Positions 25,022 through 36,143 of a stretch of DNA of 64,000 bases are shown piece after piece (positions within the stretch are counted from its first letter, which is position 1; every line of letters starts with the position of its first letter). The DNA lies in contig NC_134678.1 in the NCBI RefSeq assembly GCF_024713945.1, forward strand, positions 2,418,001 to 2,482,000. The letters run 5' to 3'. The notes below the pieces were generated by a model that was not told the DNA's origin, did not search any database, and was given only the letters and a program-made list of their open reading frames with translations. Both the position numbers and the translations under genes were made by a program. This stretch comes from Dermatophagoides farinae (taxonomy: Eukaryota > Arthropoda > Arachnida > Sarcoptiformes > Pyroglyphidae).

Positions 25022-25266
25022 AGACAAAAAATTTCACACCACTATGGTTCGTTTTTCAAAACTTTGATAATTTATTTATTTATTAAACGACCTCAATCAT
25101 CATGACACAATATACAAGATGAAAACTAAAGCATGTTCTGTCGCACGTCGACTTAACCCCTTGTTTTTATAAGATGTCTGCACAAATTGTGCTCATGTCG
25201 ATCATGACTATTGTTGAGCCTTTTCTGCTCATGTATGATTTTTGACTCAGCGTCACTTTCTGTCCA
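25022..25266 (-). repeat. 5' LTR of the BEL/Pao-type element
   Basis: 245 bp, apparently identical to the copy at 21319-21563, with TATAAAA near 25165-25171 (minus strand). It is followed by the CTGCT target duplication at 25267-25271. Confidence 0.93.
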
Positions 25267-26211
25267 CTGCTGAAATTAACCCGTTTTATTTTCTTTTTCA
25301 ACACACAAACACACAGACCATAAAAATAATCAGAACAAAGTCATGTTGTTGATCTGATGGAATATTTAATCACATTCATTCGAAAGACCCTTTTTTTTGT
25401 CTTAACCCTGGAAAAAATAGAGGCGTTATTTGCACAAAAAAAAATTTTGTTACCGATTTCATCATCTTTTTTTTATCAACATTTTTTCTTCCTTTCTTCT
25501 TGAATTTGATCATTATAATTTGGTTCCATTTACAATTTTAACGTTCATAGATAGTCATTTTGTAAACGAGAAAATATTTCCAAATATCAGATTTCATAAT
25601 TACCAAAAAAAATGGCAAAAAAAATTTCCATATTTTTTGTCATTTTCCGTTGTTGTTTTTTTATTTGTTTTTTTCCGCTTTTATAACACCAAATAAAAAA
25701 CCACGTTCATTCGTTTCATCATTTCAATGGCTAATGAAATAAATTACCGAACATTTGACACAATTAATAGACAAGTTCATTAATAATAGTCATCAAAATT
25801 AGCCATTATCTGATACACGGAAATCCGATAAACATCTAAAAATTCTACAATTCTAAAAAGGAATCATTTCATATTATAAATAGGGCTACCATAGGGCTAC
25901 CATTTAGTCCTGACATGACGTATTTTTCCATCGAATCATTATGGTTGATGATGATGACGTATTGATCTTTTTTTTGGTATTCAATTTTCGTAAATTTTTG
26001 ATTCTACTGTCATCGAGAACATATAATTATGAAAATGAATTATTAAATTATTGAATAAAAATAAATAATTAAAGTAGAATCCCAGTCGATTTCAATACAT
26101 TTTGATATAGTGATGACTATCAAAACAAATCTGTTGAATATTCTTGTTTTGTTTGTTTGTTCATCATCACACGAAAAAAAAAACAAAAAGGGCATCAGAA
26201 TTTATTTCTTT

Positions 26212-26213
<2 letters not shown>

Positions 26214-26262
<49 letters not shown>
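26214..26262. repeat. (TC)n microsatellite
   Basis: An uninterrupted run of about 24 TC units, the longest dinucleotide tract in the window. Confidence 0.95.
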
Positions 26263-26264
<2 letters not shown>

Positions 26265-29200
26265 AACAAATCATTCAATCAAAATGATGTCTGTCTGTTT
26301 TTCTGTATTTGACATTCAGAATTGGTAATTTCGTTTTGTTTTTAAATTTCATTTTTCATAGCATACGATAAACGATGATGGTTGACGTTGAAATCTCGAA
26401 AGAGACATTCATTCGAGACAAACAAAAAAATTGATCGATGATCTGAATTTTTTTTTTTTTTTTGGTATCCTGGAATAGGATGGAAGAAATGAAAATATTT
26501 TTCATTTTTCATTGATGTAATAAATTTCAAAATACATTTTGTTGTTCGTTCTTATTCTATTTTTTTTTCTTTACCGTTTGTTATATGTCTTGAGGAAATT
26601 AAATGAAAATTTTTCTTTCTTCTCTTATTCGCTATTTCGTTCGTATTTACTAGAGCAAAAAAAAAAATTGAATGAAAAATTTTAATCAAAATTTCACTTG
26701 AAGTTTTTCCTCCATTAATGTTGGCTTTTTTTCCCTCCGGTTGCTTCTCTGTTTATGTTGTTTGCGTCTGTATTTTTTATTCTATAATTGGTACGCTGGT
26801 TTTACAATATAGAAAATATGTAATATCTGAACGGAAAATAAAAATTTTTTTTGTTTTTTTCAATTTTTCAGTCTCATTTCTATCCGTGTATTGGTGACAT
26901 TAATGTTCACGTGTGTGTGTGTGTGCACTACCATTTCCCCCATATATGATTTCGATGAAAAACAATAATTAATTTATGGGTTGGGAATTTCTTTTCCCCT
27001 TCTCATTGGATTCCTTCGATAGATCTGGACGAAATCAATTTTTTTTTCATACCTGCAAGGCATTTCATCAATGTAATATTTTGTTGGAATAAATGAATTT
27101 TATTTCATCAGTTTTTCAATTGTCCTACATCCCTGTTCTAGGCAATCATCCATAGTCAAGGTGGTATACGTTATGGTGAATTTGAAATTTAAACCAGAAT
27201 TTATGACAATACAGATGGATTGAACAAAAAAAAAACATTCTGAATGTTTTTTTCCACCTCCTTTCCAAAATTCTTTATTACCCTTGACATTTTGTTATAA
27301 AGCGCTCTCATAATCAAATGAAAAAAAGTTTGGTTAATTTTCATTTACAAACGGAATGTAGAATGGCGAACAAAAAGCTGAATAGAATTCGGAATGCATT
27401 GAATCCATAGCAATTCATTTTGAAAACTATTCTTTCACATAGGTTGATTTTGTTTCGTTTTCCATTCATTCAAATGAAATGAATAACGAACACACACACC
27501 CTCACACATATGTATCATGTGATTACCAAAAGAAAAGAACAAAAAAAAATTCAGTTAACCAAGCATAAAAATTGTGCTAATCTCACCAAATGGATATACC
27601 AAGTGAAATGAAAAAACGGAACTTGAAAAGATCGAGGAATTATTACTAGATAAAAAGTAGAAAGATTCAAAACATGGAGAAAAAAAAACGAAACAAAAAC
27701 AAAAATTCCAAAGCGAATAATGAATGATCATCTGTACTGAAATCCAATTCTAACTCTTAAAATAACTACAAATAAATAGCTTATACTGGATTTCATGTCT
27801 GCGTGTGTTCACTGAATGAACGACGACCAAGTTCACAATTGTTTTTAGTCGTCAACACTTGTATCGATGGATTCTAGCTAATGATCATCCATTTAAGCTA
27901 ATTTGTTTCTTCTTCTGGGTTTCACCACATACATACACAAACAAGCAGACAAAATTCTTGATGTAACAAAAAAGATGCAATGTACATTTTGTGAGTGGTC
28001 ATTGTATGAAGTTCAAATTTTGAATCAAAGTTTCATTCAGATTGATTAAAAAAAATTGAAATTTGTTTAAACTATGTAAATCAATTGAATAACATAACAT
28101 TATTCATTCCTGATAGAATTAAAAAAAAATCTAATCTAGTCTTTTTTATTTATTCTTTGGAAATGGAATTTTTTTCCTGTTTTGCATGATGATGATGGTG
28201 ACGTTAGTTTTTTTTTGTTCTCGTTATTATATGCTATATCAATAAATTGAAATTAAAATTCTTAAGAATTCAAGGAAAAAAGAGAAAGAATAAAAGAAAA
28301 ACTGAGAAGCAGAATGAAATTCTGGCCAGCAAAGAAGTCTTTTATATGAAGCTATTTATTATTCGGAAAATCTATTTTTATATAAACATTCATTGGGTTT
28401 TTTTTGGTCCATTGTTGTCGCCATTTTTTTCGTTGAACTTGTATGCATGTGTGTTCTTCAATAGATTTTCTATTGATTTATTTTACCACGTAACTTGTCA
28501 AGCGAACAAAAAGTAAAAAAAAAATGAATACAAATGATTCTTCAAGAAGCAAATAGCAAATTCTAGTTACTAAAAAAAACTAAGAATAAATCAATGAAAA
28601 TAAATGGTAATGACAATGATGATTATGTGATGGAACTATATAGAAAGAAAATCAATCAAATATCTGCGAATCACTTTGACTCATTTTTAGCATTGCCAAT
28701 TTAGATATGAAAAAAAAAATATAAAAAACAAACAAACAAACAAAACATTGTTGTTGTTTAAAAGATTTAAAAATTCGATTATCATTGAATATATTTGCTT
28801 GGTTATATGATAAACACAAAATAACTGAATAAACAATTGAAAAGTACAAATGTTTTTTGTGCACAGTTTTTTCCTGAATCCAATTATAGGTCTTTTAAAA
28901 TTCGGTCATGTTCAACATTGAACAACAAATAAATATTTTGAACATACATATAATTCTAAACACATTCCTACATTTTACTGTCAGCAAACATAATAGCAAG
29001 TATATATAAATCAAGAGAAACAAATCGAAATAATTAATGCTTTTTTTCCGAATTTTTTAATGAATTTCTGAATGTATATTTTTTTTTTCTTTCAAATATT
29101 CTGGATGTATATACTTACTGAATTTTCTCTTCTTTCCTACTATATATGATGATGGTGATGATGATGATGATGACTATAATGATTCACGAAGTATAAAAAA

Positions 29201-29428
29201 AATTGAAAAATTTTAATTGGCTGTCTGATTCTTTAAAAGAATTTTTCTCCTTCTTCTTAATTTTTACTTATTATTGTACGAAATAGAAAGAAAAAAAAGA
29301 AAAGCATCCCAAATGTTTCCAATTAAACATATATATATAAAAAAAGCTTTTTCTGTTGTTTCTGCTTCATTTTTGTTATAAAAAAAACAAACTAGAAAAA
29401 AATCGAATGAGTCATTTGAAGATAAAAA

Positions 29429-29431
<3 letters not shown>

Positions 29432-29459
<28 letters not shown>
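29432..29459. repeat. (GA)n microsatellite
   Basis: An uninterrupted run of about 14 units. A shorter GA run lies near 30319-30334. Confidence 0.92.
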
Positions 29460-29465
<6 letters not shown>

Positions 29466-32117
29466 ATATAATAGGCCAGTAAATATCTGTAATTGGAAAT
29501 GCCAAGATGCCAAGAAAGAAGAATAAAGAGAATGGAAATGTAGTGCAAAAAAAACGTTTTTCACTCTCTAAACTCCCCCTCATTCCATCCCTATACAATT
29601 TCCCTCTTTATATTTTCAATTTTAAAGTTTTTGATTTTTTCACTCACTGAATTCATTCATTGTGTTTGTTTCTGTTTCGTTTGAAACAAAAGAGATATTT
29701 TAGAATTTCTTAATTTTACTGTATATTTGTTCTGTGCTTTGGGGAAATGAACGGAAAAGTAGTAGATCTTAGATGATTGAAAAAAAAATTTCCAAATAAA
29801 AGTCAAAAGATTTTCCTTATTATGTGGTAGCATTCATTCAGACATCATAAAGAATCATCGTTAGTGAAATCAAAATCAAAAATAATTACACACACAAACA
29901 CACACACACAGAAAGAGAGAATCCACATCTATCTTACTCTCCATTACCAACTAAATAAGACTTTATATATCCTCTAAATATCCAATATATCAAAAATCTA
30001 CAATAGGATTAATCACATTGGGACTAAATGGAAAGATGTTTTTTTTTCATTTTCTTATTTTTTTTCTCGTTCATTTTATTTTGTGCAAAAAAAAAATGAA
30101 ATAAAAAGATGAACTGCCACGGATTTTTCTGTTAAATAAACTATTGAAATGAAAATTGTTGCACACACACATACACACATAAATCAACCATAATACAATG
30201 TCAAGAGAAAAAAAAGACACTCGATATTGAGATAGTGAAACGAATACATCTCATTCATTTACAGATTAATAAGTAAAGTAAAAGTTGCCACATTGAATGA
30301 ATATGATTTTTTTCCAGTAGAGAGAGAGAGAGAGAAAAAAAAGATAAAAATGGAATAATTGTATATTCAAACAAAATTAGAGACATTTTGAAAAGTCAAA
30401 TTTTTTTATGCAAGATACATGTTTTTTTTTGTTCAATACCATTATTTTGTGACAAAGATTTTAATTCTATATATATGAAGAATTCAATTTGAAATTTTCA
30501 TTTCTTTTTATTTTGCAGTCGGTGTCATTGAAGATCATGAATCCTCTAGAGATGATGGAGAGAGAATTCCATTTTATTTTTCGAAAAAAATCAAAATGTA
30601 ATGAAAAAATATTATCTTTTCATTCGATTGTCGAGAATCTCTTTAGTCAGTCGAAAAAGGAGTGAAAAAAAACTGTATCTAAAATCTTTAATAACATGTC
30701 ATACCGAGGATTTTTCTTTTGTTCAAAAGTGGCCATCAATCATTATATATAACGGTTTAATAAAGAATTCAGTAAACAGAATTTTAACAGAATTCAAACG
30801 AAAAATATTGAATATTGAATTAGGTTAAAAATTAAAATTTTCATGTTATTTTAAACTCAATATTTATGAAATTTAATCAACAAAAAAAATTCCATATCCA
30901 ATATTCAAGGCTATTGAGAATTTGAATATTATCATACAGACCAATGAAAAAATGGTTCACATGATTCTACACAATTCTATTGTACTGTTTCAATAAAATA
31001 ATTTCAAAAAAAAAAATGTTTGACAAAAGTAGGAAAAAAAAATTTTTTGTGAGAACAAAAAAAAAATATATGTAAATAGAATATTCTATTGACATTATTA
31101 TGAATATTCATGGATATTGAATTACAAATCTGTTTAGTGTATTTTTCAAAGAAAAAATATTTTTTTTTTTTGTAAAAAAAGCCGATTGATTGTAATACTA
31201 CGAATACATTTCAATTATTAGTTAAAAAATAATCAATTATTCTGATCATCATCATCATTTTATATTTAAAAAATTTATTCTCATTCAATATTAACGTTGG
31301 ACTTTTTTTTGTTTGTCATTTACGTCAAAAGATATATATATGATTAATAATCCGTTTATGTTTCAATGTTTGTATATAATAGGTAAATGTCAATAATAAT
31401 ATGTTTCGAAATCGAATAGTTTTGTATCATAGTTGCCAAATATTCATTATCTTTCGTCATTCATGCAAATCAAATATTTAAATTCTTTTCATTTTTACCG
31501 CCATCGGGCTTAGACTGCAGAATTTTTTTTGTTCGTCTCACTCATCTTCTTTTCATTCATAAAATGATCAGATGAAAAAACAATTATTAATGAATATATT
31601 CTCTCATGATGAAAAGGGCCAATGTTACGAAATTCCGTCATGTTTGGAATTCCGCTTGAAGACAGGGAAAAAAATAACGATTTTCTTTTACAAACTTTGT
31701 AATCATTGCAATGTTTTTTTTTATGAATCTATTCTTCTTATGGATGGTATTTGTTTCTTTATAATTTTCTTTTTTTTTCTTTCAAAGATTTTTTTTCCAC
31801 AAATGATGCCAATAATAAATTCGATATATTAGCGATATTGAAATCATGATAGATTCAAATCTAATGATGATAAATACAAATAATATATTCTTATTTAAAT
31901 CGGTACAAAATTTTATTCAAAATTTTAAACAAACAAATGTTTGTTGAAAATTGAAAAGCCAGTATTACAAATTGTAAATCTAGTGAACATATACATTATA
32001 CAAAACAAAAAATATCATAATTTTTTTTTAGGTATTACTACATAAATTTTTCATCTGTTGGGAAATAAATGCAGATAAAAAAGAATTTTTTTTTTAATTA
32101 ACAAAATCCTCACTCAT

Positions 32118-32384
32118 TTAACTGAACTGATGTGATTCATTCTGGACACGACTTCCATATGCCATCGATACGATATTATAAGAATCGAAAAATCGATCCA
32201 CACAATGATTCAAACATTTCGTTTCTGAACTATCCAAACTTGTACCAGGTTTGTTGATACATTTTTCAAAACATTTGTTCGTAATTTTGGATAAAAGCTC
32301 CTGTATGGTTGCAACGGCTATCTGCTCCTTTACATTATCGATCAATTCGGCTTTTTGTGTCGATGTTAAATTGTTTGAGTCCAT
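32118..32384 (-). CDS. TIMM13: Mitochondrial import chaperone Tim13
   Basis: Small Tim chaperone of the intermembrane space. In the family, Tim8-Tim13 hexamers escort hydrophobic precursors to the TIM22 or SAM machinery. The 88-residue single-exon frame has the twin CX3C motifs at Cys38/Cys42 (CFEKC) and Cys57/Cys61 (CLNHC), which form the two intramolecular disulfides. The surrounding words (VKEQIAVATIQELLSKITNKCF, given here in part; INKPGTSLDSSE; MAYGSR) fit Tim13 rather than Tim8, Tim9 or Tim10. It is divergently transcribed from MRPL2, with 238 bp between the start codons. Confidence 0.94.
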   Translation of the reverse strand: MDSNNLTSTQKAELIDNVKEQIAVATIQELLSKITNKCFEKCINKPGTSLDSSETKCLNHCVDRFFDSYNIVSMAYGSRVQNESHQFS

Positions 32385-32622
32385 TATTGATTTAAATAAA
32401 TTAGAAAATCAGGTAAAATGATGAAATATATTTCGGTATACAAAAAAAACCTGCAAATCACGTGTTGGTAAGTCGGATTTCGTTCGTGACCTAGGGCCAT
32501 CTAATGACAATTATATGGAACTAAACATCGATACCATCGATAAAATTAAAGTATCATATGTTTGATTTGGCGGATCATTTTTGATGAAAAATAATTTACT
32601 TTGACCCGATTATTAATTAATA
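32385..32622. promoter_or_regulatory. Bidirectional promoter region of TIMM13 and MRPL2
   Basis: The 238 bp between the two divergent start codons must hold both promoters, unless there are unseen 5' exons. It contains two closely spaced ATCGATA motifs (about 32527-32533 and 32536-32542), which resemble the DRE (TATCGATA) of insect housekeeping promoters, and a GCCATCTAA motif near 32497. I see no TATA box at a convincing place. Function is inferred from position and motif likeness. Confidence 0.6.
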
Positions 32623-33647
32623 ATGAATAATCTACGTTTATTAATAAATTCATCATCACAATTGTTCTCCCAAATCAATAATGTAATTGTTCCAACATTG
32701 ATTCCAATAAGATTTCGTCGTGTTTTTCCCATAATTCGGGGTGCACCAAGACCACTACCACCAAATATAGTTCGACCAGAATCTTCGAAATATAATTGGC
32801 AACCAATCTATCCACCAGACAATAAATATACGATTATGCCACTCAAAATTAAGAAACTTGGTGGTCGTCATCCGGAAACTGGACGAGTGGTAGTCAAAAC
32901 CATAGGCGGAGGAAATAAAAAATACTTTCGCTGGATAGATTATGAACGTAAAGCTAATACCGATGGATCACCACGGGAGGAAAAAGTTTTTAACATACGA
33001 TATGATCCATTAAGATCGACAAAATTAGCATTAGTAGCTGGAGGTATTATAAGAATTTAATCATGATCATTGATTATTAACTTTTGAATTTTTTTTATTC
33101 AGGCGATCGAATCCGTTGGATAGTAGCCACAGAAAAAATGCAAATCGGTGATATTATACGTACTTATTCGGACATACCACGTAATCCTGTACGACCACGT
33201 GAAGCTGATTCTCATCCTATTGGTGCATTACCTATCGGTACTAAAGTTCATAATGTTCAAATAATACCAAATGAACCCAAAACAACCATACTTTATGCTG
33301 GTCAATATGCCGAATTAATTCGACGTGTTGGTCGTCGTAATTATCTGGTTGAAAGCAAAGGAAAACGAGAATTTTGTATTGATCAAACATGTATGGTTAC
33401 TGTCGGTTGTTGCTCGAATCCATATCATGATCAAATCGATCTTATGTGTCCTCAACGAAGACGTTGGTTAGGCAAACGACCAAAATCAGGTGCCTGGCAT
33501 AAAAAAGATGGATATTGTGGCAGAAAAATTCATCCACCGAAACCAGTACGTGATCATTTCACTACGGCAATGATGATGCAAAAATCTGGTCAAACAATGT
33601 CGGAAGTGACGAAAGACGAACAAAAGGAATTTTATGTTATTGAATGA
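32623..33647 (+). CDS. MRPL2: Mitochondrial large-subunit ribosomal protein uL2m
   Basis: Core protein of the mitochondrial 39S subunit at the peptidyl-transferase region, homologous to bacterial L2. Two exons (32623-33043 and 33103-33647) with a 59-bp GT-AG intron in phase 1 give 321 residues. The N-terminal ~40 residues are probably the import sequence. The L2 RNA-binding fold shows in VFNIRYDPLRSTKLALV, HPIGALPIGTKVHNVQI and AGQYAELIRRVG. The C-terminal domain has RRRWLGKRPKSGAWHKKDG, aligning with RWLGRRPTVRG of bacterial L2. The mitochondrial-type C-terminus lacks the bacterial NPVDHPHGGG loop. The start is the first ATG of the open frame. Confidence 0.94.
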
Positions 33648-34463
33648 AAATTGTTGCCTCTTTTTCTTATCATTATTAATACCATTGTTGTTGCACTAAT
33701 CATCAATCGTGTGTTTATATACAAACTAGTTTGATTGCCAATCCATATATTTAAATTCAAAAAATTTTATATTGTATTAATAGAAATGCAATTCAACATT
33801 TGTCATTTGATGAAGAAACAAAATTCGAAATTACCACATAGTTTTGTGGTGGTAATCATTCGATTACAGTATGGATAACATATGTGGTGACATTGACGAT
33901 AAAAACAAATTTATTATTGTTGAAATAAAATTTTCTCTTTTTGATTCGAAAATAATTTAGTGTTTTTGAAACAAAAGAGATTGTTTTTTTCTGCAAATTT
34001 GATGAATGTCACACATTGGCAACAATTTTATGATGATGATTATACTACGAGGATAATGTTTGGATGGATGGATGGTATGACTATAACAAAATGAAATAAT
34101 TGCCATGATTTCGATAATGAGATGCGTCGTCCATCGTAGAATATCTATTTGTATATATCTCTTTTTTGTTGTCATTCATGCGTTTAAATTATGATGTCCA
34201 TTATCATGTTGAAGACTTTGTCGCTATTTTAAGTGCTAATGTAAAAAAACAATGGCTATTCTTATACTCATCATCACAATTAGACAAAACATTTGCTTGT
34301 TTGTCGTAGCATCATCATCAATACAAAGAAACATCAATTCTTCTTCGAAAAAATCAACTCTTATGATCATTGCATAGAATCATTGCATTCAAGATTATCA
34401 ACTAGATAGATCGAATTAAATATAATAAACATTTAATTTGTGACAAATAATGACAATTATTTC
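33648..34463. other. Intergenic between MRPL2 and a secreted protein gene
   Basis: AT-rich spacer containing the MRPL2 3' UTR (AATAAA-like sequences near 33923) and the upstream region of the next gene. No RNA gene or exon recognised. Confidence 0.45.
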
Positions 34464-35114
34464 ATGACGAAAATGTCTATATATTGTTTCATGTTTTTAT
34501 CTTTGACATTCTTCAACATTGGTTCATCATTTTTGAATCCATTGAATAGAGATTTTCTTTTTCTTCCTAAACTGTCCAACCATGGTCGTTTACAATTGGA
34601 AGCTAGCCGACCTGAATTAGCACGTGCGGTTATCTATAATCGTGATAGACTGGATCCGGCCAATCAAAATGTCTATCAAGATTCAGCTACATTAAAAATC
34701 AAAAATCGTTCTGGAAATTCTGAAGATGAACTGATCTTGAGTGATGATGATTCTAAAATCCCAAGGTAATGATTTTTAATGGAAAAATTGATAGATTTAA
34801 GGCAATTTTTTTTATTATTAATTAGTGATTCATCAAATCATTATGTACCAGTAACGGTGAAAAAACAAGAATCAAGATCAAATCCAAGTACATCGCCCGA
34901 TGTCTCCGTGCATAGTAATAATTTTCAGAATGAAAAACGTCATCCTAAAGATCGTTTTGTCGATGCCGATGAATTTTTGAAATCAAAGCCAGATGGCGAA
35001 GCCAATTCGAAAAATCGTCAAGATGACCCTTTCATTCAATTCGAGAAAGAATTCGAAAACATTTTCAAACTTGATGATTTCAAAGATTTTTTCAATACTC
35101 GTATTTTAATTTGA
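34464..35114 (+). CDS. Secreted acidic protein of unknown function
   Basis: Two exons (34464-34765, 34826-35114) with a 60-bp intron (donor GTAATG, phase 2) give 196 residues. The start is the first in-frame ATG; the frame is open 24 bp further up but only from a GTG. Residues 1-20 look like a signal peptide (MSIYCFMFLSLTFFNIGSS). The mature part is hydrophilic, with RPELARAVIYNRDRLDPAN, an acidic patch (SEDELILSDDDS) around the intron, and a C-terminal FIQFEKEFENIFKLDDFKDFF likely to be helical. Dibasic sites are few, so it does not look like a typical multi-copy neuropeptide precursor. I do not recognise a family. Confidence 0.65.
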
Positions 35115-35221
35115 TTAAATTCAAAATTTTTTTCTTTCGTAAATAATCAATTTTGATTGAAATATAAATGAAATAAAAAACTTTTTACTGCAGATATTTT
35201 TAGCTTATTATTTTATTAATT

Positions 35222-36095
35222 ATGCCTCAATTACGTTTGCCAAAACCAAGAGCTATCATCTTTGATATTACGGGAACTGCTAGTAATACGACATTCGTTA
35301 ATAGATTTTTGGTCCATTATCTTCGGATTAGCGTTAAAAGTTTTATCGGTATCAATTGGGGCCATGTCCAAATAAATCGCGATATAAACATGCTACGAAA
35401 AGCTGCCAAAAGTAATCCAAGCTGGCCACAGATTCCTGAGACTGATTCATTGGAATTAATTCAACAAGCAGTGAGCGATTTGATTAATTTTCTCATTGAT
35501 AATAATCTTGATTGTTTGGCCTTCGCGCAATTAAGGTAAATTATTTTTATATATAAAAACATAATTAGATGACGACAACTTCACACGTAAACTTTTTTCA
35601 CGTCTTCTTCATCGTGCGATTAGATTTCATGTTTGGTTTGATGGCTATGATAAAGGTCTTTTAAAGACTCCCATTTATTCTGATGTTGCTATTCAGATGA
35701 AAAAATGGCGATGTGATTATAATATACCATTGTATGTTTATAGCCAGGGTTGGGCCGAAGCAAATCGTGTATTCATGTCCCGTACAAACAATGGTGATAT
35801 GTCATTATTGATTGATGATTATTTTGATACATCAATCGGTATGCCAACGGATCCGGCAACATTTAGAAAAATTTTAGAACAAATTCATCAATCACCAAGT
35901 GATGTTGTCTATTTGACAAAATCTTCAGCAGCAGCCAAATGTGCAAAAAATGTTGGCATTTTTTCCGTACTAGTACTCACTCATAAAAAAATGCAAGATA
36001 TGATTAGTGAAGATGAGAAAAAAGAATTGATCATCATTCGTACTATGAATGAAATTGAATTTGAATCAATCTTGCAACAGCAACAAAAACAATAA
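35222..36095 (+). CDS. Enolase-phosphatase E1 homologue with altered catalytic residues
   Basis: HAD-superfamily protein matching ENOPH1/MtnC of the methionine salvage pathway, which dephosphorylates and enolises diketomethylthiopentyl phosphate. Exons 35222-35535 and 35624-36095 (88-bp intron, phase 2) give 261 residues, the length of human ENOPH1. The alignment runs through FDITGT (residues 14-19), QLR/FHVWFDGYDKG at the exon join, YVYSQGWAEANRV and DDYFDTSIG. The nucleophile Asp15 remains. The Glu two residues later is Thr17, the conserved Lys in the IGHK region is replaced (IGMP), and the Asp of LTDVTREA is Lys (LTKSSAAA). The frame and splice sites are intact. I infer an expressed but catalytically inactive or repurposed protein. 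It converges on the next gene. Confidence 0.82.
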
Positions 36096-36112
36096 ATAAA
36101 ATTTTATTTATT
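36091..36112. terminator. Palindromic bidirectional poly(A) signal
   Basis: A perfect 22-bp palindrome with half-site AATAAATAAAA presents overlapping AATAAA signals on both strands. On the plus strand the first AATAAA overlaps the stop codon (36093-36095) of the enolase-phosphatase homologue. On the minus strand the signal begins 32 bp after the stop of the convergent gene. The sequence is certain; the shared role is inference from placement. Confidence 0.7.
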
Positions 36113-36143
36113 TTAAATTAAGAATATATATAAAAATTATTGT

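Larger units (their letters stand above)
21319..25266 (-). mobile_element. BEL/Pao-type LTR retrotransposon, young, lacking a recognisable polymerase region
   Basis: An element of about 3.95 kb, transcribed on the minus strand. It is bounded by 245-bp LTRs (21319-21563 and 25022-25266) and flanked by a 5-bp target duplication CTGCT at 21314-21318 and 25267-25271. Parts in transcription order: 5' LTR, leader (24703-25021), one long gag-protease frame (21550-24702), polypurine tract (21564-21577) and 3' LTR. The 5-bp duplication, DUF1759-like gag, two zinc knuckles and DUF1758-like protease point to BEL/Pao. I recognise no reverse transcriptase, RNase H or integrase, and the interior is too short for a full-length BEL/Pao, so it is incomplete for autonomous movement. 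The LTRs look identical by eye, implying very recent insertion. No other copy is in the window. Confidence 0.9.
25272..32117. other. About 6.8 kb without a supportable gene
   Basis: Short open frames here are Phe/Lys/Ile-rich by-products of homopolymers. The visible structure is a (TC)n tract, a (GA)n tract, a tandem duplication of AGGGCTACCAT near 25884-25905 and many poly-A/T runs. No exon pair, domain or RNA gene was found. Confidence 0.5.

Noticed and set aside
35536-35568. A 33-bp intron in the enolase-phosphatase homologue
   Set aside because: Too short compared with neighbouring introns and it leaves the wrong phase. The acceptor at 35622-35623 restores phase and matches the family alignment across the join.
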